Positions 16,180 through 24,230 of a DNA stretch of 60,821 nt are shown here, one piece after another; the stretch's first letter is position 1, and each line of letters starts with the position of its first letter. The translations under genes and the position numbers were made by a program. The stretch lies in NCBI GenBank assembly GCA_021819105.1, contig JAKASK010000002.1, positions 118,992 through 179,812 of the forward strand, written 5' to 3'. The notes under the pieces are model-generated. The model was not told where the DNA came from. It searched no databases and was given only the letters and a program-made list of their open reading frames with translations. Source of the DNA: an archaeon (GTDB lineage: Archaea > Thermoproteota > Nitrososphaeria > Nitrososphaerales > Gagatemarchaeaceae).

Positions 16180-18030
16180 CTAGGCGCCTGCGGAGATTTC
16201 GAAGATCATCACGTCGGTGTTGTTGTAGACCATCGTCAGCCCGCTCTGAAGAGGGTAGGTGAACCAGGGGAGGGTCGTGTCGTTGGTGTCTGACACGGAG
16301 GTGCCGTTTGTCGTGACGACGTCATGGCGGGTGACGACGATGTACCTCTCTCCGTGGAGAGTGGCGTAGGCGATGGCACCCGAGGCAGTCGGGGAGTAGT
16401 AGTCGCTGGCGATCCTGTCGATCACGACCCTGGCGAAGATGAACCTGGGGTCGGTCACGCTCAAGACCGTGGAAGTAGGCGGGGTGTTTTGGTCCAGCCA
16501 GGCCATGGCCTGGAAGAGGGCGCCCTGGACCTGGGCCTCCAGCTGCGTCCCTCTGGTCGAGCTGTTGGCGGTCCCGGCTGCCTGCCCCTGGGCAGCGATC
16601 GGGACCAGGAAGAGGAGGCAGACGGCGACCATCCCCACACGGCGCAGGTTCGCCGAGCCGGGAGCCGGGAGCCTCATCTTCTTCGCATGGGCCGGCGAGG
16701 GGGGGTGAGAAAGGAGGGAGTCGAGGCCGTAGCCGGCGAGCAGGATGACCGGGACGATGGCTTCGAAGGCGAACCTCCAGGCGCCGCCGTTCTCAGGGGA
16801 TGCGGCGATGAGGCCGACGAGCCACGCCGCCATCAGGAAAGTGGGAAGGTGCCTGGACCTGTAGGCCCAGTATAAGGCGACGCCGAGGAGCGCGAAGAGG
16901 GCCACGAACCCGGGGTCGTTGCCGAGGTCGGAGGCTATGTAGGCGACCGCAGGGACGGCGCCGAGGAGCTGCGAGAGGAAGGTAGTGAGCGGAGGTCGGC
17001 CCAGGTAGACATAGGAGGAACTCAGGACCTGAAGGAGCCAAGATTGGAACAGGATGGCTCCAAGCGCCCCCGGGGCGAGGAACGCGGCGGACGCCAGGAG
17101 ATACCCCCTGGACCCTGGCCTCCTGGAGAGACGGGCTGCCAGTGCGAAGATCAGGAACCCCCCGAAGAGGGAGAGGACGGTGTAGTGGGAGAGGTAGCCT
17201 GCGACGACGATCGTACCGGAGGAGAGCCAGATCGAGGCGGAACGGTAGCCGGAGGCCAGGTCGAGGAAGGCGACCACCAGGAGGAGCTCGAGCAGCACTC
17301 CTACGAAGTTCGCATAGAGCCCGGTATACAGCACCATGGTAGACCAGAGGGTCCCAGAAAGCGCGTAGATGGCGGCCGCGAAGAGGGCGGCCCTGCTCCC
17401 GGAGAAGAGCTTCCTGGCGACGGCGTACACGAGGAAGGGGGAGAGGACCAGGAGGACGTCCATGGTGTGCCTTACGGTCACCAGGGAGAGTCCGCCCACG
17501 GCGAGCAGGGCCATCCCCAGCTGGTAGTCCGCCGCTCCGTAGATCAGCAGATTGGGGACGGTTGCCTGGGTCCCTTGGATGAGGCCGGTGGCTTCGGCTG
17601 TGTGGACCAGGAAGTCCTGACTGAAGTACGGGAAGAACGGGAACTTCGCGAAGTAGAGCGCGGTGACGGCGGCCATGAAGGCGGCGAGGAGGATGACGAC
17701 GAAGTCGTTTCGGGTGAACGATGGAGGTCTTGTGAAGCGCCTCCGCCTCACATAGGACGCTCCCAGGGCGGCGAGCCCAAGGAAGATGAGGAAGTAGTCG
17801 ACCCAAGTGCCTGCGCCCAGAAGCGCTGGGACCCCCAGGCCCATGGTCTTGACCGCGAACACCACCGTGTCTACGGCTATGCCGACGCCGAAGGAGAGGC
17901 CGAGCCGGTCTGCAAGGGTGTCGTCGTCCTTCCACTTCCCCAGGGCCTCCCAGAACCCATAGCCAGGGAGCAAGATGGCGGCAAGATAGGTTGCATAGCC
18001 CGGGTAGAATTCGACGGGAAGGCCGGTCAC
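16180..18030 (-). CDS. Polytopic membrane protein, GT-C-like, tandem copy 3
   Basis: The product has 616 residues and is closest to copy 1. Shared stretches include KWKDDDTLADRLG, GVGIAVDTVVFAVKT, FSQDFLVHTAEATGL, YGAADYQLGMALLAVGG, GSRAALFAAAIYALSG, LYANFVGVLLELLLV, SHYTVLSLFG and a C-terminal VVIDRIASDYYSPTA domain. About twelve membrane helices precede the soluble C-terminal part. GTG 18030 is the start; it overlaps the TGA of the mini-ORF as GTGA. Three tandem copies with matching promoters show repeated duplication of a unit consisting of promoter, mini-ORF and membrane protein. Role in glycan transfer to the surface proteins is inferred from the neighbourhood. Confidence 0.78.
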   Translation of the reverse strand: MTGLPVEFYPGYATYLAAILLPGYGFWEALGKWKDDDTLADRLGLSFGVGIAVDTVVFAVKTMGLGVPALLGAGTWVDYFLIFLGLAALGASYVRRRRFTRPPSFTRNDFVVILLAAFMAAVTALYFAKFPFFPYFSQDFLVHTAEATGLIQGTQATVPNLLIYGAADYQLGMALLAVGGLSLVTVRHTMDVLLVLSPFLVYAVARKLFSGSRAALFAAAIYALSGTLWSTMVLYTGLYANFVGVLLELLLVVAFLDLASGYRSASIWLSSGTIVVAGYLSHYTVLSLFGGFLIFALAARLSRRPGSRGYLLASAAFLAPGALGAILFQSWLLQVLSSSYVYLGRPPLTTFLSQLLGAVPAVAYIASDLGNDPGFVALFALLGVALYWAYRSRHLPTFLMAAWLVGLIAASPENGGAWRFAFEAIVPVILLAGYGLDSLLSHPPSPAHAKKMRLPAPGSANLRRVGMVAVCLLFLVPIAAQGQAAGTANSSTRGTQLEAQVQGALFQAMAWLDQNTPPTSTVLSVTDPRFIFARVVIDRIASDYYSPTASGAIAYATLHGERYIVVTRHDVVTTNGTSVSDTNDTTLPWFTYPLQSGLTMVYNNTDVMIFEISAGA

Positions 18031-18140
18031 TGGCTCGGTCCTCCAAAGAGCTCAGGGTCGGGAGAGGACTCCGTGGTCGTTGCTCCCTTCACAAAGAGGC
18101 CCGCCAGGGAGCCGAGGAGGTCCCCGTAGGAGCTCGCCAT
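18027..18140 (-). CDS. 37-codon leaderless mini-ORF coupled to membrane protein copy 3
   Basis: ATG 18140 lies 27 bases from the TATA edge. The peptide begins MASSYGDLLGSLAGLF and ends at a TGA overlapping the GTG start of the membrane protein. It has the same length as the mini-ORF of copy 1 but no clear sequence match. Confidence 0.5.
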   Translation of the reverse strand: MASSYGDLLGSLAGLFVKGATTTESSPDPELFGGPSQ

Positions 18141-18166
18141 CGGAGATGAAAGCCGACGGGCGGCGC

Positions 18167-18182
18167 GTTATAACCGATTGGG
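18167..18182 (-). promoter_or_regulatory. Conserved promoter of membrane protein copy 3
   Basis: The minus strand reads CCCAATCGGTTATAAC, the copy 1/2 element with one A missing between the upstream CCCAATC block and the GGTTATAAC box. Spacing from the box to the ATG is unchanged. Confidence 0.75.
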
Positions 18183-18314
18183 AGAGGGAGCGGCCTCTGC
18201 ACCCCTTGAAGACGGCCCAGGCGAGGGACACTTGTCTTGGATCCCCTCGACGGCGTGGCCATGGCAGCTTTCCCAGCGACTCCCGTTAATAGGAACACGC
18301 GGGGGGCCCAGCCC

Positions 18315-18338
18315 ATGGAGGCACGCGCTGCCCCATGA
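18315..18338 (+). CDS. 7-codon leaderless mini-ORF overlapping the phosphodiesterase start
   Basis: ATG 18315 follows a GTTAATAG box (18285-18292) by about 26 bases. It encodes MEARAAP and ends at a TGA that overlaps ATG 18335 of the next gene (ATGA). It mirrors the arrangement of the divergent membrane-protein genes but is very short, so chance cannot be excluded. Confidence 0.35.
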   Translation: MEARAAP

Positions 18339-19870
18339 GAGTCCTGGTGGTGGGATTCGACGGGGCTACCTGGGAGCTGCTGTCAAGGTACGCCCAGGAC
18401 GGGACGATGCCCCGCCTCGGGGAGCTTTGCGGCAAGTCGAAGTGGGGGGTGCTGAAATCGACCATCCCCCCGGTCACGGGTCCGGCCTGGGCGGCGCTTT
18501 CGACAGGCAAGGGCCCGGGGAAGACGGGCATCTACAGCTTCTACGTGGCGACGGACTCGATCGACCGCTTCAGGCCGACCACTTCGCTCGACGTAAAGGC
18601 AGAGACCCTCCCTGAGCTCCTCGAGCGGGCGGGGCTGGCCGTCCAGGTCGTGAACCTCCCGACATTCTCGTTCCCCAGGAAGATTAGGGGGCCGGTGCTG
18701 GGTGACGTCCTCTGCCCCCCCACAGACACGGTCCAGCCTGCGTCTCTCCGTTCAAGGGAGCCCTTCCGGAGCTACAGGAGCTTCCCCAACCTCTCTCTGA
18801 AGAGGGACACGCTGGGATATCTCGACGACATCAGGGGGCTAGAAGATGTAAGGTTCAGGTGCGCGAAGGAGCTGTTCCTCTCGAAGTGGGATTTCATGTT
18901 TGTGATGTTCAGCGGGGTCGACTGGATGCAGCACGAGCTCTATTCGGACCTTCTGAGTGGGAAAGCGACAGGGGGGGCTTCCCTGGCCAGGGAGATCTAC
19001 AGGGACCTCGACGGGTACCTGGACTGGTTTGCCTCCAGCCTTGGGCCGGAGGACTACCTCTTTCTGGTGTCCGACCATGGGTTCAAGTCGTACTCGGGCG
19101 GGTTCAGCATAAACCACTGGCTTGCTGAGAACGGGTACTTGCACACGAAGCCGGGCCCGGTGGGGATTTCCCGCCTCTCCCATGGCCTTCCCTTCGCCGT
19201 CCCCAGCGGGGTCCTGTCGGCCGTGGCGCGCCACAGGCGCCTCTGGGAGGCGGGGACGAGGGCCTGGGCCGCAGCGTCGGGGACGTCGAGCCGGTCAGAG
19301 GGGATGAAGCCCGACCCGTCGACCTCGCTGGCCGCTTCGCAGGACTTCACTCTGGGGATAAGGCTCAACACGAAGCGCCGCTTCCGCAACGGGGTCCTGG
19401 ATGAGGAGCGGGAGAGGAAGGTGGCGGGGGAGATCCGCTCGAAGCTGGAGGGCCTCGCGAAGAGGGGAATAATATCAGGCTGCCTCCCGGCAGCCGAAGT
19501 CTACAAGGGCCCGTACGTGTCGCAGGCGCCGGAGCTGGTCGTGTTCCCAGGCGAGAGAGGCATCGGCGGGTACAGCAGGACGGTCCTGTCCGAAGGTCCG
19601 CAGAACGGCCACTCGATGGAGGGGATCTACCTCATGCGGGGGGCGGGGGTGGAGCCAGGGAAGGGCGAAGAGGCATCGATCTGCGACATAGCCCCGACGG
19701 TGCTGACGCTCTTCGGGCTCGAAGTCCCGGACGACATGGACGGGGTCTCGCTCTGGGGGAGCCCCAAGATCCGCGGAAGCGGGGTCGGGAGCAGCGGGCC
19801 GGGACCCACCCTGACACAGGCCGACGAGAAGCTGATCGAAGAGCGACTGAAGAGCCTCGGCTACGTCTGA
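18335..19870 (+). CDS. Alkaline-phosphatase-superfamily type I phosphodiesterase/nucleotide pyrophosphatase
   Basis: The 511-residue protein has the superfamily metal-site pattern: VVGFDGATWELL (metal Asp, residues about 5-16), a Thr/Ser nucleophile region TIPPVTGPAWAALSTG near 47-62, FSGVDWMQHELY (Asp...His) near 192, and LVSDHGFKSYSGGF (Asp-His) near 243. The C-terminal part has ICDIAPTVLTLFGLEVPDDMDG, also typical. Such enzymes cleave phosphoesters or transfer phospho-groups of lipids and glycans. There is no signal peptide or membrane helix, so it looks cytoplasmic. It is divergent from the membrane-protein tandem and may act in the same envelope pathway; substrate unknown. Confidence 0.85.
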   Translation: MRVLVVGFDGATWELLSRYAQDGTMPRLGELCGKSKWGVLKSTIPPVTGPAWAALSTGKGPGKTGIYSFYVATDSIDRFRPTTSLDVKAETLPELLERAGLAVQVVNLPTFSFPRKIRGPVLGDVLCPPTDTVQPASLRSREPFRSYRSFPNLSLKRDTLGYLDDIRGLEDVRFRCAKELFLSKWDFMFVMFSGVDWMQHELYSDLLSGKATGGASLAREIYRDLDGYLDWFASSLGPEDYLFLVSDHGFKSYSGGFSINHWLAENGYLHTKPGPVGISRLSHGLPFAVPSGVLSAVARHRRLWEAGTRAWAAASGTSSRSEGMKPDPSTSLAASQDFTLGIRLNTKRRFRNGVLDEERERKVAGEIRSKLEGLAKRGIISGCLPAAEVYKGPYVSQAPELVVFPGERGIGGYSRTVLSEGPQNGHSMEGIYLMRGAGVEPGKGEEASICDIAPTVLTLFGLEVPDDMDGVSLWGSPKIRGSGVGSSGPGPTLTQADEKLIEERLKSLGYV

Positions 19871-20022
19871 GCCTCTGATATCCGCTGACGCAGAAGGGCA
19901 TCCAGCGCAAGGCGGCGGCGCCCGACCAGACCGCCCGGGCAACTGGAGGTTGGTGGGTCGAAGGTCGGCGTTGGGCCTGGGGGAGCGGGAACCAGGTAAG
20001 CCGGGCCTGCGAGGAGGCTCCG

Positions 20023-20847
20023 TTACTGGGCCGCGTCGGGACCCGTTGGGGGCTTCAATAGTCCCAGGGACTCTCGGATCGCCCTGCAGTAGTCCTCGTA
20101 GCGGGGATCATTTCTCGCCGCCATGGACCTCGGCCTCGGCAGGTCGATCTTCAGGTCCAGGGAGACCGTGGCCGGCCTTGGGGAGAGGACGACCACGCGG
20201 TCTGAGAGCAGGACCGCCTCGGGGACGCTGTGGGTGATGAAGATGACGGTCTTCCTGATGGCCTGGATCAGCCTGAGGAGTTCCCCCGACATCTCCTCCC
20301 TCGTCAGCTCGTCCAGGGAGCCGAACGGCTCGTCCATGAGGAGGATCTTTGGGTCGAGGAGCAGCGCCCTCGCTATCGCGACCCGCTGCTGCATCCCACC
20401 CGAGAGCTCTTTCGGCCGCATCCCCTCGAACCCCGACAGCCCCGCCCTGGACATCAGCTCGAGGGCTCTCTGTCGGTACTCATCGGGGCTCTTGTGCACC
20501 AGCTCCGCCGGAAGTAGGACGTTCTGGAGGACATTCCTCCAGGGCATGAGGAGAGGGTTCTGGAAAGCGAACCCGATGGAGCCCAGAGGGGAATCCACCG
20601 CGTCGCCGAACACCTCCACGTCGCCTCCCGAAGGAGGGAGGAGGCCGGAGATGATCTTCAGGAGGGTGCTCTTGCCGCATCCGGACCTGCCGACTATCGA
20701 TACGAACTCCCCCTCGGCGACGGCGAAGGTGACCGACTTCAGGGCCTCGACCTCGCCCCCTCCAGAGGTGCGGTAGGTCTTCGAGACGCCGGAGACCCAT
20801 ATCGCCGACCTCGACCCCGGCGGCGTCGCCGGCTTCACCTCCTCCAT
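20023..20847 (-). CDS. ABC transporter ATP-binding protein, NitT/TauT (SsuB) type
   Basis: The 274-residue ATPase shows Walker A GRSGCGKST, Q-loop FAFQNPLLMPW, signature LSGGMQQRVAIARAL, Walker B ILLMDEPFGSLD and switch THSVPEA. This subfamily powers import of nitrate, sulfonates, thiamine precursors and similar small molecules with NMT1/THI5-like binding proteins. ATG 20847 overlaps the permease stop by 13 bases; ATG 20862 is possible. It is the only ATPase gene for the two permeases and three binding proteins in the island, so it may serve both permeases. The operon order is PaaK ligase, permease, ATPase. Confidence 0.92.
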   Translation of the reverse strand: MEEVKPATPPGSRSAIWVSGVSKTYRTSGGGEVEALKSVTFAVAEGEFVSIVGRSGCGKSTLLKIISGLLPPSGGDVEVFGDAVDSPLGSIGFAFQNPLLMPWRNVLQNVLLPAELVHKSPDEYRQRALELMSRAGLSGFEGMRPKELSGGMQQRVAIARALLLDPKILLMDEPFGSLDELTREEMSGELLRLIQAIRKTVIFITHSVPEAVLLSDRVVVLSPRPATVSLDLKIDLPRPRSMAARNDPRYEDYCRAIRESLGLLKPPTGPDAAQ

Positions 20848-21671
20848 GTGACGACCGTCCATTCGACGAGTAGTATCGCTGCGTACAGCATCAGGGAGAG
20901 GACGACAAGGATTGTCACGGCGGCGAAGGCCAGGGTGGTGTCGAGGTTTGCCTGGGCGGAGAGTATCAGGTATCCGAGGCCCGAGCTGGACTGGACGAAC
21001 TCGGCGACCACCGCCCCAACCATGGCCAGGGTTATCGAGACTTTCAACCCGGAGAAGACGCTTGGGAGCGCCGTCGGGAACGACACCTTCCGTATGAGGT
21101 CGAGGGTGCTCGAGTTGAACGACCTGACCAACTGGACCATCTCAGGCTCGACCGAAGCCAGGCCGGTTTCGGTGTCCACTACGACCGGGAAGAAGCAGAC
21201 GAGGAAGACCGTGAGGACACGCGGAAGCGGAGCGAATCCGAGCCAGAGGAACAGGACAGGGACGAGCGCTATCTTTGGGGCGACCTGGGCGGCGAGGATG
21301 ATCGGGCTCAGGACCATCTTCAGGGGCCTGAAGAAGTGCATCACGATCGCAAGAGGGATGCCGAAGGCGACGGCCAGCAGGAACCCCCCCAGGGCTTCGT
21401 AGAGGGTGATCTCCGAGTGCTCCAACCACGGGATCCGCGGGGAAGCGAGGAGGGAGAGGACCGAGCTGGGGAGAGGCACGAATATCGACGGGACGTGCAG
21501 GTAGGGGAGGGCGACCTGGATCAGGAGAAGGAGGAGGACGATGGCGGCAACCGGAGGGAGCAGGAAGGCCGCTGCCGAGCGCAGTTGGGGCACGACAGAA
21601 GAAGCCTGCCGCATGCTGCCGATATGAGGGTTGCCCCGCGCGGGCGTGGCCCGCTCCCCCTGGCCGTCCAT
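20835..21671 (-). CDS. ABC transporter permease, NitT/TauT type, copy 1
   Basis: This 278-residue inner-membrane protein has about six helices and the cytoplasmic EAA-type loop FNSSTLDLIRKVSFPTALPSVFSGLK, which docks to the ATPase. Pfam family BPD_transp_1 would be expected. The ATG follows the TAG of the PaaK-family gene after a single base, and the 3' end overlaps the ATPase gene, so ligase, permease and ATPase are made from one mRNA. It is paralogous to the permease at 26812-27585 (shared FLVCFFPxVV, KVSFPxALPSxFxGLK, VGAVVAEFxxSxxGLGxLIL). An internal Met (21614) could be the true start. Confidence 0.9.
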   Translation of the reverse strand: MDGQGERATPARGNPHIGSMRQASSVVPQLRSAAAFLLPPVAAIVLLLLLIQVALPYLHVPSIFVPLPSSVLSLLASPRIPWLEHSEITLYEALGGFLLAVAFGIPLAIVMHFFRPLKMVLSPIILAAQVAPKIALVPVLFLWLGFAPLPRVLTVFLVCFFPVVVDTETGLASVEPEMVQLVRSFNSSTLDLIRKVSFPTALPSVFSGLKVSITLAMVGAVVAEFVQSSSGLGYLILSAQANLDTTLAFAAVTILVVLSLMLYAAILLVEWTVVTWRR

Positions 21672-21672
21672 C

Positions 21673-22986
21673 CTAGGCGTCGCTGAGGATGGACCTCGCC
21701 TTCCCTTCGAGGTCGAAGTCGGCCGTTTCTTTCAAGGAGACCCTGACGGCGGTCCCCACCTGCGCCCCAAGGACAGCCGAGAGCCTTTCCTCCAGGCCGG
21801 GACCCGAGGCACCCCCCTGGGGGACGTTGACAGTGAAACTGTCGACGCAGGTCTGGCGGACCTGGAACTCTCTGAGGGAAGTGGAAGCTTCGATCGCTAC
21901 TACCGTCCTCAGAGGAGGGATCCGTTCTCCGGCTTTCGTCAAGATTCCGTCGGAAGCACGGCCCAGTATGCTGGAGACGCGGGTGAGGGATGAACCGCAG
22001 CCGCACCTTCCCCCGTCGGCAAGCTCAACCAGGTCTCCCAGCCTGTAGCGGACGAGAGGCATTATGCCGTTGTGCAGGGTCGTGACCACTAGCTCGCCGA
22101 CCTCGCCCGGACCGACGGGCTCGTCGCCGCGCAGTACCTCGCAGTAGGTGTAGTCTTCGCTGAGATGGAACCCCCGGCGCTCCGTGCAGTCACCGCCCAG
22201 GCTCCCCGTCTCGGTCGCTCCGTAGCTCCTGCATGTGGGGGCGCCGTAGGCCCCCTCGAGCTCCTTCCGAGAGGTCGGGGAGATGTCCCGGCCGGTCAGG
22301 AAGATTCCCTTCAGGTTCACGGCCAGCTTCCCCGACTTCGCCGCCTCCGCAAGCTTTTGCAGGTGGCCGGGTGAAGAGTAGACGAACCGGGGACCGAACT
22401 TGTTGAGCGCCTTCACCTCCTCGGTCAGGTCCGGAGGGCCGCTGACAATCACGCGGACCGTGGGCGCCGGCCTGCCGAAGGCGGTCGCGAATGGGAGCTC
22501 GTACACGGTCGTGCTGGCCCTTCGCCGTCCGCTCGCGTCGTAGGCATGGCGCCAGACGATCTTCTTGGGCCATATGGTCGCGACCTTCTCCCAGGGCCTG
22601 AAGCCGAAGTTCAGCATCCGTCTCATGCTGAGCGCCTTCCTGACGTCGTCCATCTCGCTAGTCCACTCCACCTTGAAAGGGCCCCCGGTGGTGCCGGCGG
22701 TGGACCAGACGACCTCCGGCCTCATTCCCCTGGCGGTTACCCCGTCGCGATAGTTGGCCAGCAGGTCGGCCTTGGTGGTCGTCGGCAGCCTCCTGAGGTC
22801 GCTCGCTCGTTGGAAATCCTCGGGGGTCTTTCCGATCTGCCTGAACAAAGAACGGTAGAGCGGGATGTACGCGTACGCCCAGCGGAGCATCCGCAGGAGC
22901 TTCCTTCGCTGGAGGTCTTCCAGCTGGTCTCTCCTGAGAAGATAGTTCCTCCTCGCTTCGGCGAGGTTCTTCAGGACCAGGGGCAT
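21673..22986 (-). CDS. PaaK/CapK-family adenylate-forming enzyme, copy 1
   Basis: The 437-residue protein belongs to the phenylacetate-CoA ligase/CapK branch of adenylating enzymes. Seen are the P-loop STAGTTGGP (95-103), SYGATETGSLGGDC (A5 motif), YRLGD (ATP ribose contact), a CGCG pair and a C-terminal FDLEGKARSIL with the Lys expected for adenylation. The family activates a carboxylate with ATP and usually passes it to CoA. ATG 22986 is preferred to TTG 22989; a TTAATC box lies about 30 bases upstream. It heads an operon with permease and ATPase and is divergent from binding protein 1, so its substrate may be what the transporter imports. Confidence 0.87.
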   Translation of the reverse strand: MPLVLKNLAEARRNYLLRRDQLEDLQRRKLLRMLRWAYAYIPLYRSLFRQIGKTPEDFQRASDLRRLPTTTKADLLANYRDGVTARGMRPEVVWSTAGTTGGPFKVEWTSEMDDVRKALSMRRMLNFGFRPWEKVATIWPKKIVWRHAYDASGRRRASTTVYELPFATAFGRPAPTVRVIVSGPPDLTEEVKALNKFGPRFVYSSPGHLQKLAEAAKSGKLAVNLKGIFLTGRDISPTSRKELEGAYGAPTCRSYGATETGSLGGDCTERRGFHLSEDYTYCEVLRGDEPVGPGEVGELVVTTLHNGIMPLVRYRLGDLVELADGGRCGCGSSLTRVSSILGRASDGILTKAGERIPPLRTVVAIEASTSLREFQVRQTCVDSFTVNVPQGGASGPGLEERLSAVLGAQVGTAVRVSLKETADFDLEGKARSILSDA

Positions 22987-23070
22987 CAACTCAGTCGGGG
23001 CCAGGCGTCTGGATGATTAAGCCATTCTCGACCGGCCAGCTAAACCCTTAAGCATGCCCGGCCGGTCTCC

Positions 23071-24129
23071 GTGCTGTTGCGTAGGGACGCCCGCCCCGGT
23101 CTGGCTACGAGGCTGGCATTGTCGGTCGTGATTGTGCTGCTCGTGGCGGCAGGGCTCACCGCCTACTACCTGTTCCAGGGGTCGGGGGGTCAGAGCACCA
23201 GTGTCACACTGACCCTCGGCATCCCGCCCGGCCCCGAAAACGCTCCACAGTACTACGCGCTGCAGCAGGGCTACTACTCCAGCGGGGGACTGAACGTGAC
23301 GATCCTCCCTGGCACCGGGGGGACGGCTGCCATCGCAGCCGTCTCGAGCGGCGAGGTGGACTTCGCGCTCACCGACGCGTCGGGCCTGGTGTACTCGCTC
23401 ACCAAATCCAACGTGACCAACGTCAGGATCGTGGCGGTCCTCTTCCCCACTTCGTTCTTCTCGGTCGTCTACAACGAGGCCGCGATCTCCAGCCCCGACG
23501 GCATAGCGGGGAAGCCGGGCGCGGCGACGAATCCGTCCATCGGCATTGCGACAAAGCTCTTCCTCGCGCTGGCGGACCAGAACAACCTGACCGTCGCGCC
23601 CTACCTGCAATTCGGGTCGTCACAGTCGGTCGTCTGGGGCGACCTGGGGACAGGGAAAGTGGACTACGAAGTCGGTGGGGCCCATGACATCGCGTTCCTC
23701 CAACCCTCCGCGTCGCTCCAAGGGATACAGCTCGGATTCTTCCCATTCAGCGACTACGGGTTCACTTCGTACGGTGAGGTCCTGGTCACTAGCTCTGCCA
23801 TGATCGCGGACCACGGTGGGGTCGTGAAGAGCTTCGTCTCCGCCACCCTCAAGGGGATGGTCGAAGCAGCCCTGAACCCTGCTGCTGCTGCCGCCGCAGA
23901 GGTCCGCTACCAGCCACAGCTGAACGAGTCGCAGATGCTCCAGGGTTGGAACCTGGACGTCGCCTGCTGCATGCAGGGCGTCACTGCCGCCACCAACCCG
24001 CTGGCGTTCGGATACCCAGATCCGGTCCGGATGCAGCAGACAGTGAATTTCGTCCTCCTCGGTGAGGGCGTCAGCACGGCCGTGAACGCGACACAGTTCT
24101 ACAGCGACGCCTACACGCAGCAGCCCTAG
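23071..24129 (+). CDS. NMT1/THI5-like ABC substrate-binding protein, copy 1
   Basis: The 352-residue protein has an N-terminal membrane anchor (residues about 13-35) and a two-lobed binding fold of the NMT1/THI5/SsuA class: LGIPPGPENAPQYYALQQGYY, LNVTILPGTGGTAAIAAVSSGEVDFALTDASGL, and a C-terminal lobe. It would sit outside the membrane and deliver ligand to the permease. DVACCMQGV near residue 294 has a vicinal Cys pair shared with copy 2. GTG 23071 has TTAAACCCTTAAG about 30 bases upstream, suggesting a leaderless mRNA. It is divergent from PaaK copy 1. The ligand cannot be read. Confidence 0.88.
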   Translation: MLLRRDARPGLATRLALSVVIVLLVAAGLTAYYLFQGSGGQSTSVTLTLGIPPGPENAPQYYALQQGYYSSGGLNVTILPGTGGTAAIAAVSSGEVDFALTDASGLVYSLTKSNVTNVRIVAVLFPTSFFSVVYNEAAISSPDGIAGKPGAATNPSIGIATKLFLALADQNNLTVAPYLQFGSSQSVVWGDLGTGKVDYEVGGAHDIAFLQPSASLQGIQLGFFPFSDYGFTSYGEVLVTSSAMIADHGGVVKSFVSATLKGMVEAALNPAAAAAAEVRYQPQLNESQMLQGWNLDVACCMQGVTAATNPLAFGYPDPVRMQQTVNFVLLGEGVSTAVNATQFYSDAYTQQP

Positions 24130-24230
24130 GCTCGGGCGCGCAGGCGTGGCATGGCCGCCCTTGAGTCCGTGAATCGGGGGATCAGCATCTCAGACACAGA
24201 TATTAACCGAATCACGAGGGCGAGGCTGAT

